From an uncultured Pelagibacteraceae bacterium (GTDB lineage: Bacteria > Pseudomonadota > Alphaproteobacteria > Pelagibacterales > Pelagibacteraceae), in assembly GCA_902551735.1 (NCBI GenBank), contig CACDEK010000003.1, positions 1 through 38,947 on the forward strand: a DNA stretch of 38,947 nt. The letters run 5' to 3'. Positions 7,947 to 16,016 of this stretch are shown here, in pieces (the stretch's first letter is position 1; every line of letters starts with the position of its first letter). A program made the translations under genes and the position numbers. The notes below the pieces were generated by a model, which was given only the letters and a program-made list of their open reading frames with translations, made no database searches and was not told the origin of the DNA.

Positions 7947-8815
7947 TTATTTAACACTCTTCCTGCAACCGTTTTTAATTTATCTTTTGTTTTTTGAGTT
8001 CTTTTTTCTGAAGCAGTAATAATTGCAACATCTAAACAATTATTTGCTGGATCTTTAGGGTCAATATGATTTTCAAAATTATCTATTAAATTTTTAATCA
8101 TATTTTTAGCTTTAGCAGCATTACCTAATAACACTTTAATTACTGACTGAACATCTACATCTGCGTGGTCAGGGTGCCAACAATCATAATCAGTTACCAT
8201 TGAAACCGAAGCATATCTAATTTCTGCTTCTCTTGCTAATTTAGCTTCAGGCATATTAGTCATACCAATTACATCAGCTTTCCAAGATCTATATAAATTA
8301 GATTCAGCTAATGTTGAAAATTGAGGTCCTTCCATAACAACATACGTCCCTCCTCTTTGATATTCTATATTTTCTTTTTTAATTGCTTCTTCACAAGCAT
8401 TCATTAGTCCATTTGAAGTTGGGTGCGCCATTGATACATGTGCAACTATTTCATCATCAAAAAATGTTTTATTTCTTGCAAAAGTTCTATCTATAAACTG
8501 ATCTACTATAACAAACTTACCTGGGGGCAAATCTTCTTTCAATGAACCAACAGCTGAGACTGATACTATATCTGTAACACCTAATTGTTTTAGAGAATCA
8601 ATATTAGCCCTGAAGTTGATTTTTGATGGAGATATATAATGTCCTCTTCCATGTCTTGGAAGAAAATAAACCTCTTTATTGTTAAATTTTGTTTTTAATA
8701 TATCGTCAGAAGGTTGTCCCCATGGTGTATTTAGTTTAATAAGTTCTCTTTCTTTAAATTCCTCTACATCATAAAGTCCACTTCCACCAATAATTGCTAA
8801 TTTATTATTTGCCAT
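7943..8815 (-). CDS. mtnP: S-methyl-5'-thioadenosine phosphorylase
   Basis: MtnP cleaves methylthioadenosine with phosphate to adenine and methylthioribose-1-phosphate. The 290-residue protein starts with the IIGGSGLYD motif, has RHGRGH (phosphate-binding), VVMEGPQFST and MTNMPEAKLAREAEI. The MTNMPEA form separates MTA phosphorylases from general purine phosphorylases. It heads the mtnP-mtnA unit and is divergent from apt across 42 bases, which pairs adenine release with adenine capture. The substrate would come from spermidine synthesis by SpeDE. Confidence 0.95.
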   Translation of the reverse strand: MANNKLAIIGGSGLYDVEEFKERELIKLNTPWGQPSDDILKTKFNNKEVYFLPRHGRGHYISPSKINFRANIDSLKQLGVTDIVSVSAVGSLKEDLPPGKFVIVDQFIDRTFARNKTFFDDEIVAHVSMAHPTSNGLMNACEEAIKKENIEYQRGGTYVVMEGPQFSTLAESNLYRSWKADVIGMTNMPEAKLAREAEIRYASVSMVTDYDCWHPDHADVDVQSVIKVLLGNAAKAKNMIKNLIDNFENHIDPKDPANNCLDVAIITASEKRTQKTKDKLKTVAGRVLNK

Positions 8816-8857
8816 ATATAAAAAAATATCTAAGATTTTATATTATTAATTATAAAA

Positions 8858-9385
8858 ATGAACTTAAAAGACTATATTCGATCAATACAAGATTATCCTA
8901 AAAAAGGTATATTATTTAGAGATATTACCACTCTAATCAAAAATGAAAAAGCTTTTACACAATGTATAGATGAAATAGTCGAAAGAAGTAAAAAATTTAA
9001 ATTTGACAAAATTGCTGCAATAGAATCCAGAGGTTTTGTGTTCGCTTCAGCTGTTTCTTATTTGTTAAAAAAACCTTTTATTCTTTTAAGAAAAAAAAAT
9101 AAATTACCTGCGGAAACTCACTCGGTTGAATTTGAGTTAGAATATGGAAAAGCTGTAATGGAGATTCATAAAGATTCTATAGTAGAAAAAGATTCTGTTT
9201 TGTTAATAGATGATTTAATTGCAACAGGAGGAACTGCTGAAGCAGCAGCAAAATTAATTGAAATATCTAAAGGAAGTATATCTGGTTTTATTTTTGTAAT
9301 TAATTTATTTGATCTAGGTGGTAGTGATAATTTGGTAAAAAAAGGTTATAAAGTTGAAAATCTCATAGAATTTCCTGGTCATTAA
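8858..9385 (+). CDS. apt: Adenine phosphoribosyltransferase
   Basis: Apt converts adenine and PRPP to AMP. The 175-residue product has the DYPKKGILFRDITTL opening, AIESRGFVFASA, the RKKNKLPAETHS loop and the PRPP-binding motif VLLIDDLIATGGTAEAA. Its position back-to-back with mtnP indicates a role in recycling the adenine released from methylthioadenosine. The shared intergenic region is only 42 bases, so the two promoters must overlap. Confidence 0.95.
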   Translation: MNLKDYIRSIQDYPKKGILFRDITTLIKNEKAFTQCIDEIVERSKKFKFDKIAAIESRGFVFASAVSYLLKKPFILLRKKNKLPAETHSVEFELEYGKAVMEIHKDSIVEKDSVLLIDDLIATGGTAEAAAKLIEISKGSISGFIFVINLFDLGGSDNLVKKGYKVENLIEFPGH

Positions 9386-9398
9386 TAGCTTTTTTAAC

Positions 9399-9407
9399 TT
9401 ATCCACA
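9399..9407 (+). promoter_or_regulatory. DnaA-box-like 9-mer TTATCCACA
   Basis: Second perfect TTATCCACA in the window, in the 73-base spacer between apt and guaC and about 50 bases upstream of the guaC start. Seen directly. DnaA-dependent control of guanine nucleotide genes is known in E. coli, but here the role is only suggested by position. Confidence 0.4.
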
Positions 9408-9458
9408 ACAAATTTATTAAATTGCAATTAATAAAAATATTAATATGTTTCCCAAGTT

Positions 9459-10493
9459 GTGAGAATTGAAGAAGATATAAAATTAGACTACTCAGACGTA
9501 TTGCTTAGACCTAAGCGAAGCACTTTACAAAGTAGAAAAGATGTAAATCTAAAAAGAACATATAGATTTAAATATAGTAATAACGAGTGGTCAGGTATAC
9601 CAATTATGGCAGCAAATATGGATGGTGTAGGTGAATTAGAAGTAGCTGAAAGACTTGCCGAATTCGAAATGATAACTTGTCTAACAAAACAACATGATGT
9701 TAAAAAACTGAAAAAATGTAAAAATATAAAAAAAATATTTCCTCATTTAGCTTTAAGTGTAGGAATTAAAAAAGAAGATTTTGAAAATTTAAATGAAGTA
9801 CTTAAAGAATTTAATTTTATAAAATTTATATGTATAGATGTTGCTAATGGTTATTCAGAGCATTTTAGCAAATTTGTTAAATCTGTAAGAGATAAATACC
9901 CTACTAAAACAATTATTGCTGGAAATGTTGTTACTGCAGATATGACACAAGAATTAATTCTCTCAGGAGCAGATATTGTAAAAGTAGGAATAGGACCTGG
10001 CAGCGTTTGTACAACAAGAATTCAAACTGGAGTCGGATATCCTCAATTGAGCGCCGTTATTGAATGTGCTGACGCAGCTCATGGACTAGGAGCACATATA
10101 ATTGCTGATGGTGGTTGTACGTGCGCGGGTGATGTAGCTAAAGGTTTTGGTGGAGGTGCAGACTTTATAATGTTGGGCGGTATGTTCGCAGGTCATGATG
10201 AAGGTAAAGGCAAATTAATTAAATCTAATGGAAAAAAATATATTGAATTTTATGGTTCGAGCTCAGATGTAGCTAATAAAAAACACTATGGTGGCCTGTC
10301 AGATTATCGAAGTAGCGAAGGAAGAACTGTCCGATTAAAATATAGAGGAAAAGTAAGAGATACTATTTTAAACATTCTTGGAGGAGTAAGAAGTAGCTGT
10401 ACTTATGTTGGAGCTCCATCTTTAAAACAATTAAGCAAGTGTACTACATTCGTAAGAGTAACTAATCAATATAACGAAACATTTACTGAATAA
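9459..10493 (+). CDS. guaC: GMP reductase
   Basis: GuaC reductively deaminates GMP to IMP with NADPH, linking guanine and adenine nucleotide pools. The 344-residue length is typical. The catalytic loop GIGPGSVCTTR holds Cys184, and ADGGCTCAGDVAKGFGGGADFIMLGGMFAG is the phosphate-binding barrel region. No CBS domains are present, which separates it from IMP dehydrogenase. The start is GTG: the ATG 13 bases upstream is in another frame and soon hits TGA, and no strong Shine-Dalgarno is visible. It follows apt in the same direction, forming a purine salvage pair. Confidence 0.93.
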   Translation: MRIEEDIKLDYSDVLLRPKRSTLQSRKDVNLKRTYRFKYSNNEWSGIPIMAANMDGVGELEVAERLAEFEMITCLTKQHDVKKLKKCKNIKKIFPHLALSVGIKKEDFENLNEVLKEFNFIKFICIDVANGYSEHFSKFVKSVRDKYPTKTIIAGNVVTADMTQELILSGADIVKVGIGPGSVCTTRIQTGVGYPQLSAVIECADAAHGLGAHIIADGGCTCAGDVAKGFGGGADFIMLGGMFAGHDEGKGKLIKSNGKKYIEFYGSSSDVANKKHYGGLSDYRSSEGRTVRLKYRGKVRDTILNILGGVRSSCTYVGAPSLKQLSKCTTFVRVTNQYNETFTE

Positions 10494-10513
10494 TATTATT
10501 TCTTGTATAATCA

Positions 10514-10882
10514 TTAATTTGAACATTTTAGTATGTCTTTTGCAACAGTAGTTCCAGATTTTAGATAAAATTTTCCAACACCCGTGATTATATCAATTTT
10601 TATAGAGTTATGCTCATTATCGTTATTGTCTTCACCATAATAAATATTTTCAGATTCTTTTTCTTTTTTTCTCATAATACTAGGATAAAGACTTTCATAT
10701 CCTAAAACATGTATTTGAGTTTTAGTAATTTTAATTTTCCAATTTTTTGACATTGAGATAGTTTCTGAAACACCATCTATATTGCTAATTCTTACTTCTT
10801 GTTTGCAATTTAATATTAAATCTGCAAAAGAAATATTATTCCACAATAATCCCGTTAGCAAAATCAAAATTATTTTCCTCAC
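10514..10882 (-). CDS. Small exported protein of unknown function
   Basis: Unrecognised 122-residue protein. It begins with a signal peptide (MRKIILILLTGLLWNNISFA, cleavage likely before DLILNC). The mature part has two cysteines near its ends (NCKQEVR and the C-terminal ILKCSN), which could form a disulfide. The C-terminal region (SIKIDIITGVGKFYLKSG) looks like beta strands. It converges on guaC and lies downstream of the CAU tRNA on the same strand. Confidence 0.7.
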   Translation of the reverse strand: MRKIILILLTGLLWNNISFADLILNCKQEVRISNIDGVSETISMSKNWKIKITKTQIHVLGYESLYPSIMRKKEKESENIYYGEDNNDNEHNSIKIDIITGVGKFYLKSGTTVAKDILKCSN

Positions 10883-10908
10883 AACTTTACCTTACACTTG
10901 AAGCATTC

Positions 10909-10985
10909 TGGTAGCGGGAAGTGGGATCGAACCACTGACCTCGGGCTTATGAGTCCCGCGCTCTAACCAACTGAGCTACCCCGCC
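10909..10985 (-). tRNA. tRNA with CAU anticodon, probably elongator tRNA-Met
   Basis: The minus strand folds as a tRNA of 77 bases with encoded CCA: acceptor GGCGGGG with TCCCGCT (G1-U72 and G7-U66 wobbles), D-stem GCTC/GAGC, anticodon loop CTCATAA, and T-arm AGTGG-TTCGATC-CCACT. The anticodon is CAT. An elongator Met identity fits the D-loop and variable loop (AGGTC), and the acceptor is not the C1xA72 initiator type; a lysidine-modified Ile2 tRNA cannot be excluded. The anticodon stem CGGGA/GCCCG leaves A31 opposite G39. Confidence 0.93.
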
Positions 10986-11001
10986 ATTCATTTTGTATTG
11001 A

Positions 11002-11029
11002 TATATACTACTTTTAATTTTTCGTGCAA
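11002..11029 (-). promoter_or_regulatory. Probable tRNA promoter
   Basis: On the minus strand, TTGCAC (-35) is separated by 16 bases from TATATA (-10), which lies 16 bases before the tRNA 5' end. This leaves a leader of about nine bases. Assigned by consensus matching only. Confidence 0.45.
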
Positions 11030-11125
11030 TCAAGAATTGTCTATTTTCGTTTTTATCGAACAAAATGTATATCAGGAAGATATTTATTTTTAGTGTTTCA
11101 AGATTTATAATAATTTTTAGAAATT

Positions 11126-12073
11126 ATGAAAAAATGTATATGGGTCATGGTCCTGGGTTTGGTTTTAATCAACAATGTTTTTGCAGCAGGGATTTATGGA
11201 AGAGGAGAGGTTAAATTATCTACTTCTGTTGTAAACCAGTTTAAAAATTATTTAAAAGGAGGTCACAACAAAACTCCATTCATGTTTATTATATCAATAG
11301 ATGGAAACCATTCTCATTATTGGTACTGCCCCGCAGGACAAGCAAATTGTGTTGCAGCAGATCCGGTTCAAATGATGAAACCTTGTGAGAATGCATCAAA
11401 CCAGGAGTGTAAGGTTTTTGCGCGAAACAGAACTGTACGTTGGAAAAATGATATTAACCCTGGAAAAGGAAAGAAATCAAAGTTTAATAGCAAAATGAGC
11501 GATGCTGAAATTAAAACAAAATTAACAAATCTTGGCTTTCTAGAAAGAACAACAACGGCACTGAATGAAACAAAATACCCTGAATCACTATTGCCTGCAG
11601 ACTATGAAAAAAAAAAACAGTGGGATGAATATAAAAAATATGATGAAAGTAAAGAATGGCCTTTTTCAGCATGGTCTGAAGTACGTTCAAAAAAAGGGAG
11701 ATATAGTTATCAGTGGACTGCTAGAAAAACTTTAAAAGAAGCACTTAAATATAGTTTAGATAAGTGTAACGAACGAAAACAAGCATATCAAAAAAATTAT
11801 AAAAAGTCTGAGATATGTATTGTGCATTATTTAAATGGCAAAGAAACAACAGATTATGAAAAAATCAAATATGCAGAGGAATATTACGGAAAAGAACTTG
11901 CAAGTAAAAGCTTTAAAAAAAATAGTTGGATTTTAAAAAATAAAAGTTCGTTAGAAAAAACCAGTGATAGCAATAATATTGTTCAACAAATAAATGATTT
12001 AAAAGAGTTATACAATTCTGGAGTTTTAACAAAAGAAGAATTTGAAAAAGCTAAAAAATTGTTGTTAAACTAA
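11126..12073 (+). CDS. Exported SHOCT-tailed protein, long paralogue
   Basis: The 315-residue product has a signal peptide (cleavage likely after NNVFA) and an N-terminal domain of ~120 residues. That domain contains ECKVFARNRTVRWKNDINPG followed by KGKKSKFNSK, a block shared almost exactly with the next gene. A charged middle part of ~120 residues (with LDKC...SEICIVHYLNGKE, two possibly paired cysteines) is unique to this copy. The last ~30 residues (LKELYNSGVLTKEEFEKAKK) are a SHOCT-type short C-terminal helical domain. Function is unknown; the SHOCT tail suggests oligomerisation or partner binding. The next gene starts six bases downstream, so the two are co-transcribed. Confidence 0.8.
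   Translation: MKKCIWVMVLGLVLINNVFAAGIYGRGEVKLSTSVVNQFKNYLKGGHNKTPFMFIISIDGNHSHYWYCPAGQANCVAADPVQMMKPCENASNQECKVFARNRTVRWKNDINPGKGKKSKFNSKMSDAEIKTKLTNLGFLERTTTALNETKYPESLLPADYEKKKQWDEYKKYDESKEWPFSAWSEVRSKKGRYSYQWTARKTLKEALKYSLDKCNERKQAYQKNYKKSEICIVHYLNGKETTDYEKIKYAEEYYGKELASKSFKKNSWILKNKSSLEKTSDSNNIVQQINDLKELYNSGVLTKEEFEKAKKLLLN
12025..12054 (+). repeat. 30-bp perfect direct repeat, copy 1 (SHOCT-coding)
   Basis: This 30-base stretch encoding LTKEEFEKAK near the 3' end of the first paralogue recurs without mismatch at 12694-12723 in the second. It includes identical synonymous codon choices. Confidence 0.9.
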
Positions 12074-12079
12074 AAAATT

Positions 12080-12742
12080 ATGAAAAAAATTTTGTTGATT
12101 TTAATCTTTAGTCTGTTTCTAAACACATATGTTAATTCAGCTCCAAAATCGTATTATGATGGAAAAGGTGAATTAAGTTTATCAAAAGATGTGCTTAATT
12201 ATTTTATACAATATATAAAAAAAAGTCTTGAAGGACAAAAAGGAGATAAGCCCGTAACTTTTTGGGTAACTGAAGATGGAAATAACGCATATTGGTGGAC
12301 TACCGATGGAAACAGTTGTGAAAGAACCTGGGACAATGAAATTTATATTGTAAGTAGGCAAGGAATAGCGACTTTTGGTGTAGCAGATATGTGTAGAGGA
12401 AAACAGCATATTGAAAAATTTGGACAAGAATGTGAAAGTTTTTTTGGCATGGAATGCAAAATTTTTGCCAAACAAAGAATTGTAACATGGCGTAATGAGA
12501 TTAATCCTGGAAAAGGTAAAAAGTCGAAATTAAATAGTAAATGGAGTAATGAACAAATTTTGTCAAAATTAAATGAAATGGGTTTTAAATTTAAAGAAAC
12601 CATTATTAAAAAAACAACTTCAAGTCAAACTTCAGAAAATGATGAATTGCTTGAACAAATAAAAACTTTAAAAGAATTATACGACGCTGGAGCTTTAACA
12701 AAAGAAGAATTTGAAAAAGCTAAGAAAACACTTTTAAATTAA
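12080..12742 (+). CDS. Exported SHOCT-tailed protein, short paralogue
   Basis: This 220-residue paralogue of the preceding gene has its own signal peptide (MKKILLILIFSLFLNTYVNS). Its N-terminal domain is matching (DGKGELSLSKDVLNYF versus GRGEVKLSTSVVNQF), including WWTTDGNSC and ECKIFAKQRIVTWRNEINPG. A short low-complexity linker leads to the same C-terminal SHOCT helix (LKELYDAGALTKEEFEKAKK). It lacks the ~120-residue central part of its neighbour. Extra cysteines (ERTWD preceded by SC, MCRG, ECES, MECK) suggest a disulfide-bonded periplasmic protein. The following gene is a TlpA-like thioredoxin, which may assist folding; that is inference. Confidence 0.8.
   Translation: MKKILLILIFSLFLNTYVNSAPKSYYDGKGELSLSKDVLNYFIQYIKKSLEGQKGDKPVTFWVTEDGNNAYWWTTDGNSCERTWDNEIYIVSRQGIATFGVADMCRGKQHIEKFGQECESFFGMECKIFAKQRIVTWRNEINPGKGKKSKLNSKWSNEQILSKLNEMGFKFKETIIKKTTSSQTSENDELLEQIKTLKELYDAGALTKEEFEKAKKTLLN
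12694..12723 (+). repeat. 30-bp perfect direct repeat, copy 2 (SHOCT-coding)
   Basis: Second copy of the SHOCT-coding segment at 12025-12054, 669 bases downstream and in the same frame. Confidence 0.9.
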
Positions 12743-12754
12743 AAACTTCCTGAC

Positions 12755-13276
12755 ATGAATAAAATTATTAAAATTAGCTTAATAGGATTTTTTATTTCAT
12801 TAACAAATATTGCTTATGCTATTACAGAGCCACCTTTTGCTAATATGATAGTTAACAAAAAACCAATCATTTACAAAGATATTATATTTAATGATTATGA
12901 TGGAAATAAAGTAAATCTCAAAAATCAGGAAAGTAAAATTTATATGCTTAATTTTTGGGCAACTTGGTGTCTTCCATGTAAAGTAGAAATGCCCTATTTA
13001 GATAAACTTCAAAAAAAAAAGGGAATCCAAATTTTTCCAATAAATGTTGGAAGAGATAATAAAAGTAAAGCAGAAATATTTTTTAATAACTTAGAAATTA
13101 AAAATCTATCGATTTATTTTGATATTGAAAATAATTTAGTTAATTTATTTAAATTAAGAGGTATGCCCACAACCATAGTTTTAAATAAAGAAAGAGAAGA
13201 GATAGCAAGAATTATAGGAGTTGTGGATTTTTCTGATAAAAAATTTTTAAATTGGATAAATAGTTTTTTAAATTAA
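12755..13276 (+). CDS. TlpA/ResA-like periplasmic thioredoxin
   Basis: Thiol-disulfide oxidoreductase of 173 residues. After an N-terminal signal or anchor segment (~4-22, ending AYA), it has LNFWATWCLPCKVEMPYL, the CxxC active site at Cys72/Cys75, and a cis-proline loop GMPTTIVLN. The WCLPC form is typical of TlpA/ResA-like reductases, which keep exported or cytochrome-c-type thiols reduced. It begins 12 bases after the cysteine-containing SHOCT paralogue, so these exported proteins may be its clients. Confidence 0.88.
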   Translation: MNKIIKISLIGFFISLTNIAYAITEPPFANMIVNKKPIIYKDIIFNDYDGNKVNLKNQESKIYMLNFWATWCLPCKVEMPYLDKLQKKKGIQIFPINVGRDNKSKAEIFFNNLEIKNLSIYFDIENNLVNLFKLRGMPTTIVLNKEREEIARIIGVVDFSDKKFLNWINSFLN

Positions 13277-13292
13277 GATTATTAATAAAAAT

Positions 13293-13496
13293 TTATAGCG
13301 AAGCTATTATTCCGGTAGCAGCAAGAACACCAACAACAATTCCAACATACATGTAATTCTCTTTTTTTTGTTTAGTATTCTCTTCTCTTATTCTGCCTAG
13401 TAAATCATTTATATTTACACTTTTATTTTTTATCTGAGGTTTTTTATCGACTGAAGTCTCGTTAAGTTCTTTTGAAGTTATTTGTTCCCCACTCAT
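13293..13496 (-). CDS. Small tail-anchored membrane protein
   Basis: Unrecognised 67-residue protein. A polar N-terminal ~45 residues (NINDLLGRIREENTKQKKE, predicted helical) is followed by one C-terminal transmembrane helix (YMYVGIVVGVLAATGIIASL) that ends the protein. This resembles small accessory proteins with a cytoplasmic N-terminus. It converges on the TlpA-like gene, with only 16 bases between stops. Confidence 0.7.
   Translation of the reverse strand: MSGEQITSKELNETSVDKKPQIKNKSVNINDLLGRIREENTKQKKENYMYVGIVVGVLAATGIIASL
13298..13318. terminator. Weak hairpin between convergent genes
   Basis: ATAGC-GAA-GCTAT forms a short stem overlapping the stop codon of the small membrane protein. 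On the minus strand it is followed by AAATTTTTATT. It may act as a weak terminator. The stem is only five base pairs, so support is modest. Confidence 0.3.
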
Positions 13497-13574
13497 TTTT
13501 TTACCAAATTGATTTAATCATACAAACTAAATTCTAACAAATTGAAACAAGTCCAATATGGGTTCAATAAAACT

Positions 13575-16016
13575 TTAGATTATACGTATATTTTTATTAT
13601 TAAGCGGTTCTAATATAATTGAAGCTAAATATTTTTTCTTTTCTACCTCTATAAATAAATCTTTTTTTGCAAGTTCTTCTTTTGATAGCTCTGATTTCAC
13701 ATACCCAAAAGCAAGATTTTTTTTATAATTAAAAGAATAATTTCCCGAGGTAGTACTTCCAATAATTTTATCATTATAATAAATTGGTTCGTCATGAAGA
13801 AGTAAAGGATCTCCTGGTTTACTATTTTTTAAAGTTAACATTATAAGTTTTTTATTGATTTGATTTTCTCTAATTTTTAATAAAGCTTTTTTACCTATAA
13901 AATCAACATTTTTTTTATAACTTATGGTAAACTGTAGACCTGCTTCATATTGATTTTCTTCGGGAGATATATCATGGCCCCAATGCAAATATCCTGTTTC
14001 CATTCTCATAGTGTCCATTGCATGCACCCCACAGAGAGAGATATTAAATTCTTTTCCACCTTCAATTATTAAATTATAAAATTTTTTTGCTTCGGTCATT
14101 TGAACATATAATTCCCAGCCTAACTCACCGACATAAGATAATCTTTGTGCCCAAACTTCAATTCCATTTATTGTAATTTTTCTAGCAGTTCCAAATTGAA
14201 AACTTTCATTTGAAAGATCTTCATTAGTTAATTTTGACATCATCATTCTACTTTTTGGTCCAAATACGCCAAGACAAGCTATTTCATCTGTAACATCTTT
14301 AAAATCAACCTCATTAGATATATGTTTTAATATATGAAATTTATCATGTTCTTTATTTGCAGATGACGTAACAATCCTAAAATAATTTTTACCCATACAT
14401 ACAACTGTTAAATCTGTCTCTATTCCCCCATCTTCGTTTAACATATGAGTATAAGTTGTTTTTCCAATTTCATTTTTAATATTGGCAGTGCAAATTCTCT
14501 GTAATTCAGTATGAGCTTTTTCACCTTTTAAATCATACTTTGAAAAAGCAGTAAGATCGAACAGTCCAACGTTTTGTCTCGCATTCTTAGTTTCTAACTC
14601 GACTGATGGATACCAATTTTGATAATTAAAACTATATTGATATTCTGGTTTTTCACCATTTATTGCAAACCACATAGGTCTCTCATAACCCGATGAATAA
14701 CCAAAGCAAGCGCCTGCTTTTTTTAATTCTTCGTGATAAGGGAACAATTTTTGATTTCTTGAAGTATTATGTTGTTTATAAGGCCAATGCATACCGTATA
14801 GATCACCTAACGTTTCTGTAACACGTTCTATAATAAATTTTTTTGAAGAATGAAATTTCTGAAATCTTTTTATATCTAATGAAAAGATATCTTCGTTTAA
14901 ATGACCATTTATCATCCATTCAGCAGTAACCTTGCCTGCTCCACCTGCGCTAGCAATACCGATGCTATTAAACCCACAACAGGTAAAAAGGTTTTTAATT
15001 TCTAAAGTTTCACCTAGTAAATATTGTGTATCAGGCGTGAAAGACTCTGGACCAGAAAAAAATTTTCTAATTCCTGCACTTTCTAGAATAGGCAGTCTAT
15101 GAAAAGATTTTTCAAGATAAGGTTCAAAATGATCAAAATCATCAGGAAACTCCCCAAATGAAAAATTCTCTGGTACTCTTCCTGTATCTCTAAAAGCTGG
15201 TTTTGCATTTGGTTCGAAAATACCAACTAACATTTTTCCTGCGTCTTCTTTTAAATATAAACAAGCGTTATAATCTCTTAATACAGGTAAATTTTGAGGT
15301 AAATCTTTCATGGGTTCTGTTATAATATAAAAATGCTCATTTGGATAAAGTGGAACACTTACACCTATATCTTCACCTATCTGTCTTGACCACATTCCTG
15401 AAGCTAAAACAACGTATTCACATTCAATTTTTCCTTCGTTTGTTTCAACACCAACTATTTTTTTATTTTTTACTAATATTTTTTTTACAGGAGTTTTTTC
15501 AAAAATTTGCACACCTTCCATTTTTGCAGCTTTAGCAAGAACATTTGTTACACCAACTGGATCGGCTTGGCCATCTTTAGGCATATAAACACTACCTAAA
15601 ACATCCTCGATATTAATTCCTGGGTAAAGTTCTTTAGTTTTTTTTTTATCTAAAACTTCTACCTCAACATCAAATAGTTGTGCTGTTGTTGCTTGTCTAG
15701 AAAGCTCTTGAAGTCTTTCTTTACTACTCGCAACTGTAATAGCTCCGTTTTGTTTTAATCCTGTTGATAACCCTGTAGTTTTTTCTAACTCTTTATATAA
15801 ATCTAAAGAATATTTTCTAAGCTTTGTAATAACTGAAGTGGCTCCTAATTGACCTAATAATCCAGCTGCATGCCAAGTAGTACCAGAAGTTAATTGATCT
15901 CTTTCAAGTAAAATAACATCTTTCCAACCAAATTTTGCTAAATGATAAGCGCATGAACAACCAGCAACACCTCCTCCAATTACAACTACCTTGGTTGCAC
16001 TTGGTATTTTTTTCAT
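13575..16016 (-). CDS. FAD-dependent dimethylglycine/sarcosine dehydrogenase-like protein with GcvT domain
   Basis: An 813-residue two-part enzyme. The N-terminal ~430 residues are a DAO-type flavin oxidoreductase with VVVIGGGVAGCSCAYHLA and LTSGTTWHAAGL, where His49 matches the histidine covalently bound to FAD in dimethylglycine dehydrogenase. The C-terminal part is a GcvT-type folate-binding domain (LFDLTAFSKYDL, YVGELGWELYV, MDTMRMETGYLHWG). It would oxidatively demethylate an N-methylated glycine or related amine and pass the one-carbon unit to tetrahydrofolate. This fits glycine betaine or sarcosine use in SAR11-type bacteria. It is last in a four-gene operon; its ATG follows the SET-protein stop directly. 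Exact substrate is not determined. Confidence 0.9.
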   Translation of the reverse strand: MKKIPSATKVVVIGGGVAGCSCAYHLAKFGWKDVILLERDQLTSGTTWHAAGLLGQLGATSVITKLRKYSLDLYKELEKTTGLSTGLKQNGAITVASSKERLQELSRQATTAQLFDVEVEVLDKKKTKELYPGINIEDVLGSVYMPKDGQADPVGVTNVLAKAAKMEGVQIFEKTPVKKILVKNKKIVGVETNEGKIECEYVVLASGMWSRQIGEDIGVSVPLYPNEHFYIITEPMKDLPQNLPVLRDYNACLYLKEDAGKMLVGIFEPNAKPAFRDTGRVPENFSFGEFPDDFDHFEPYLEKSFHRLPILESAGIRKFFSGPESFTPDTQYLLGETLEIKNLFTCCGFNSIGIASAGGAGKVTAEWMINGHLNEDIFSLDIKRFQKFHSSKKFIIERVTETLGDLYGMHWPYKQHNTSRNQKLFPYHEELKKAGACFGYSSGYERPMWFAINGEKPEYQYSFNYQNWYPSVELETKNARQNVGLFDLTAFSKYDLKGEKAHTELQRICTANIKNEIGKTTYTHMLNEDGGIETDLTVVCMGKNYFRIVTSSANKEHDKFHILKHISNEVDFKDVTDEIACLGVFGPKSRMMMSKLTNEDLSNESFQFGTARKITINGIEVWAQRLSYVGELGWELYVQMTEAKKFYNLIIEGGKEFNISLCGVHAMDTMRMETGYLHWGHDISPEENQYEAGLQFTISYKKNVDFIGKKALLKIRENQINKKLIMLTLKNSKPGDPLLLHDEPIYYNDKIIGSTTSGNYSFNYKKNLAFGYVKSELSKEELAKKDLFIEVEKKKYLASIILEPLNNKNIRII

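Noticed and set aside
12182-12603. Three minus-strand ORFs antisense to the short SHOCT paralogue
   Set aside because: They overlap one another in different frames and lack ribosome sites or family features; shadows.
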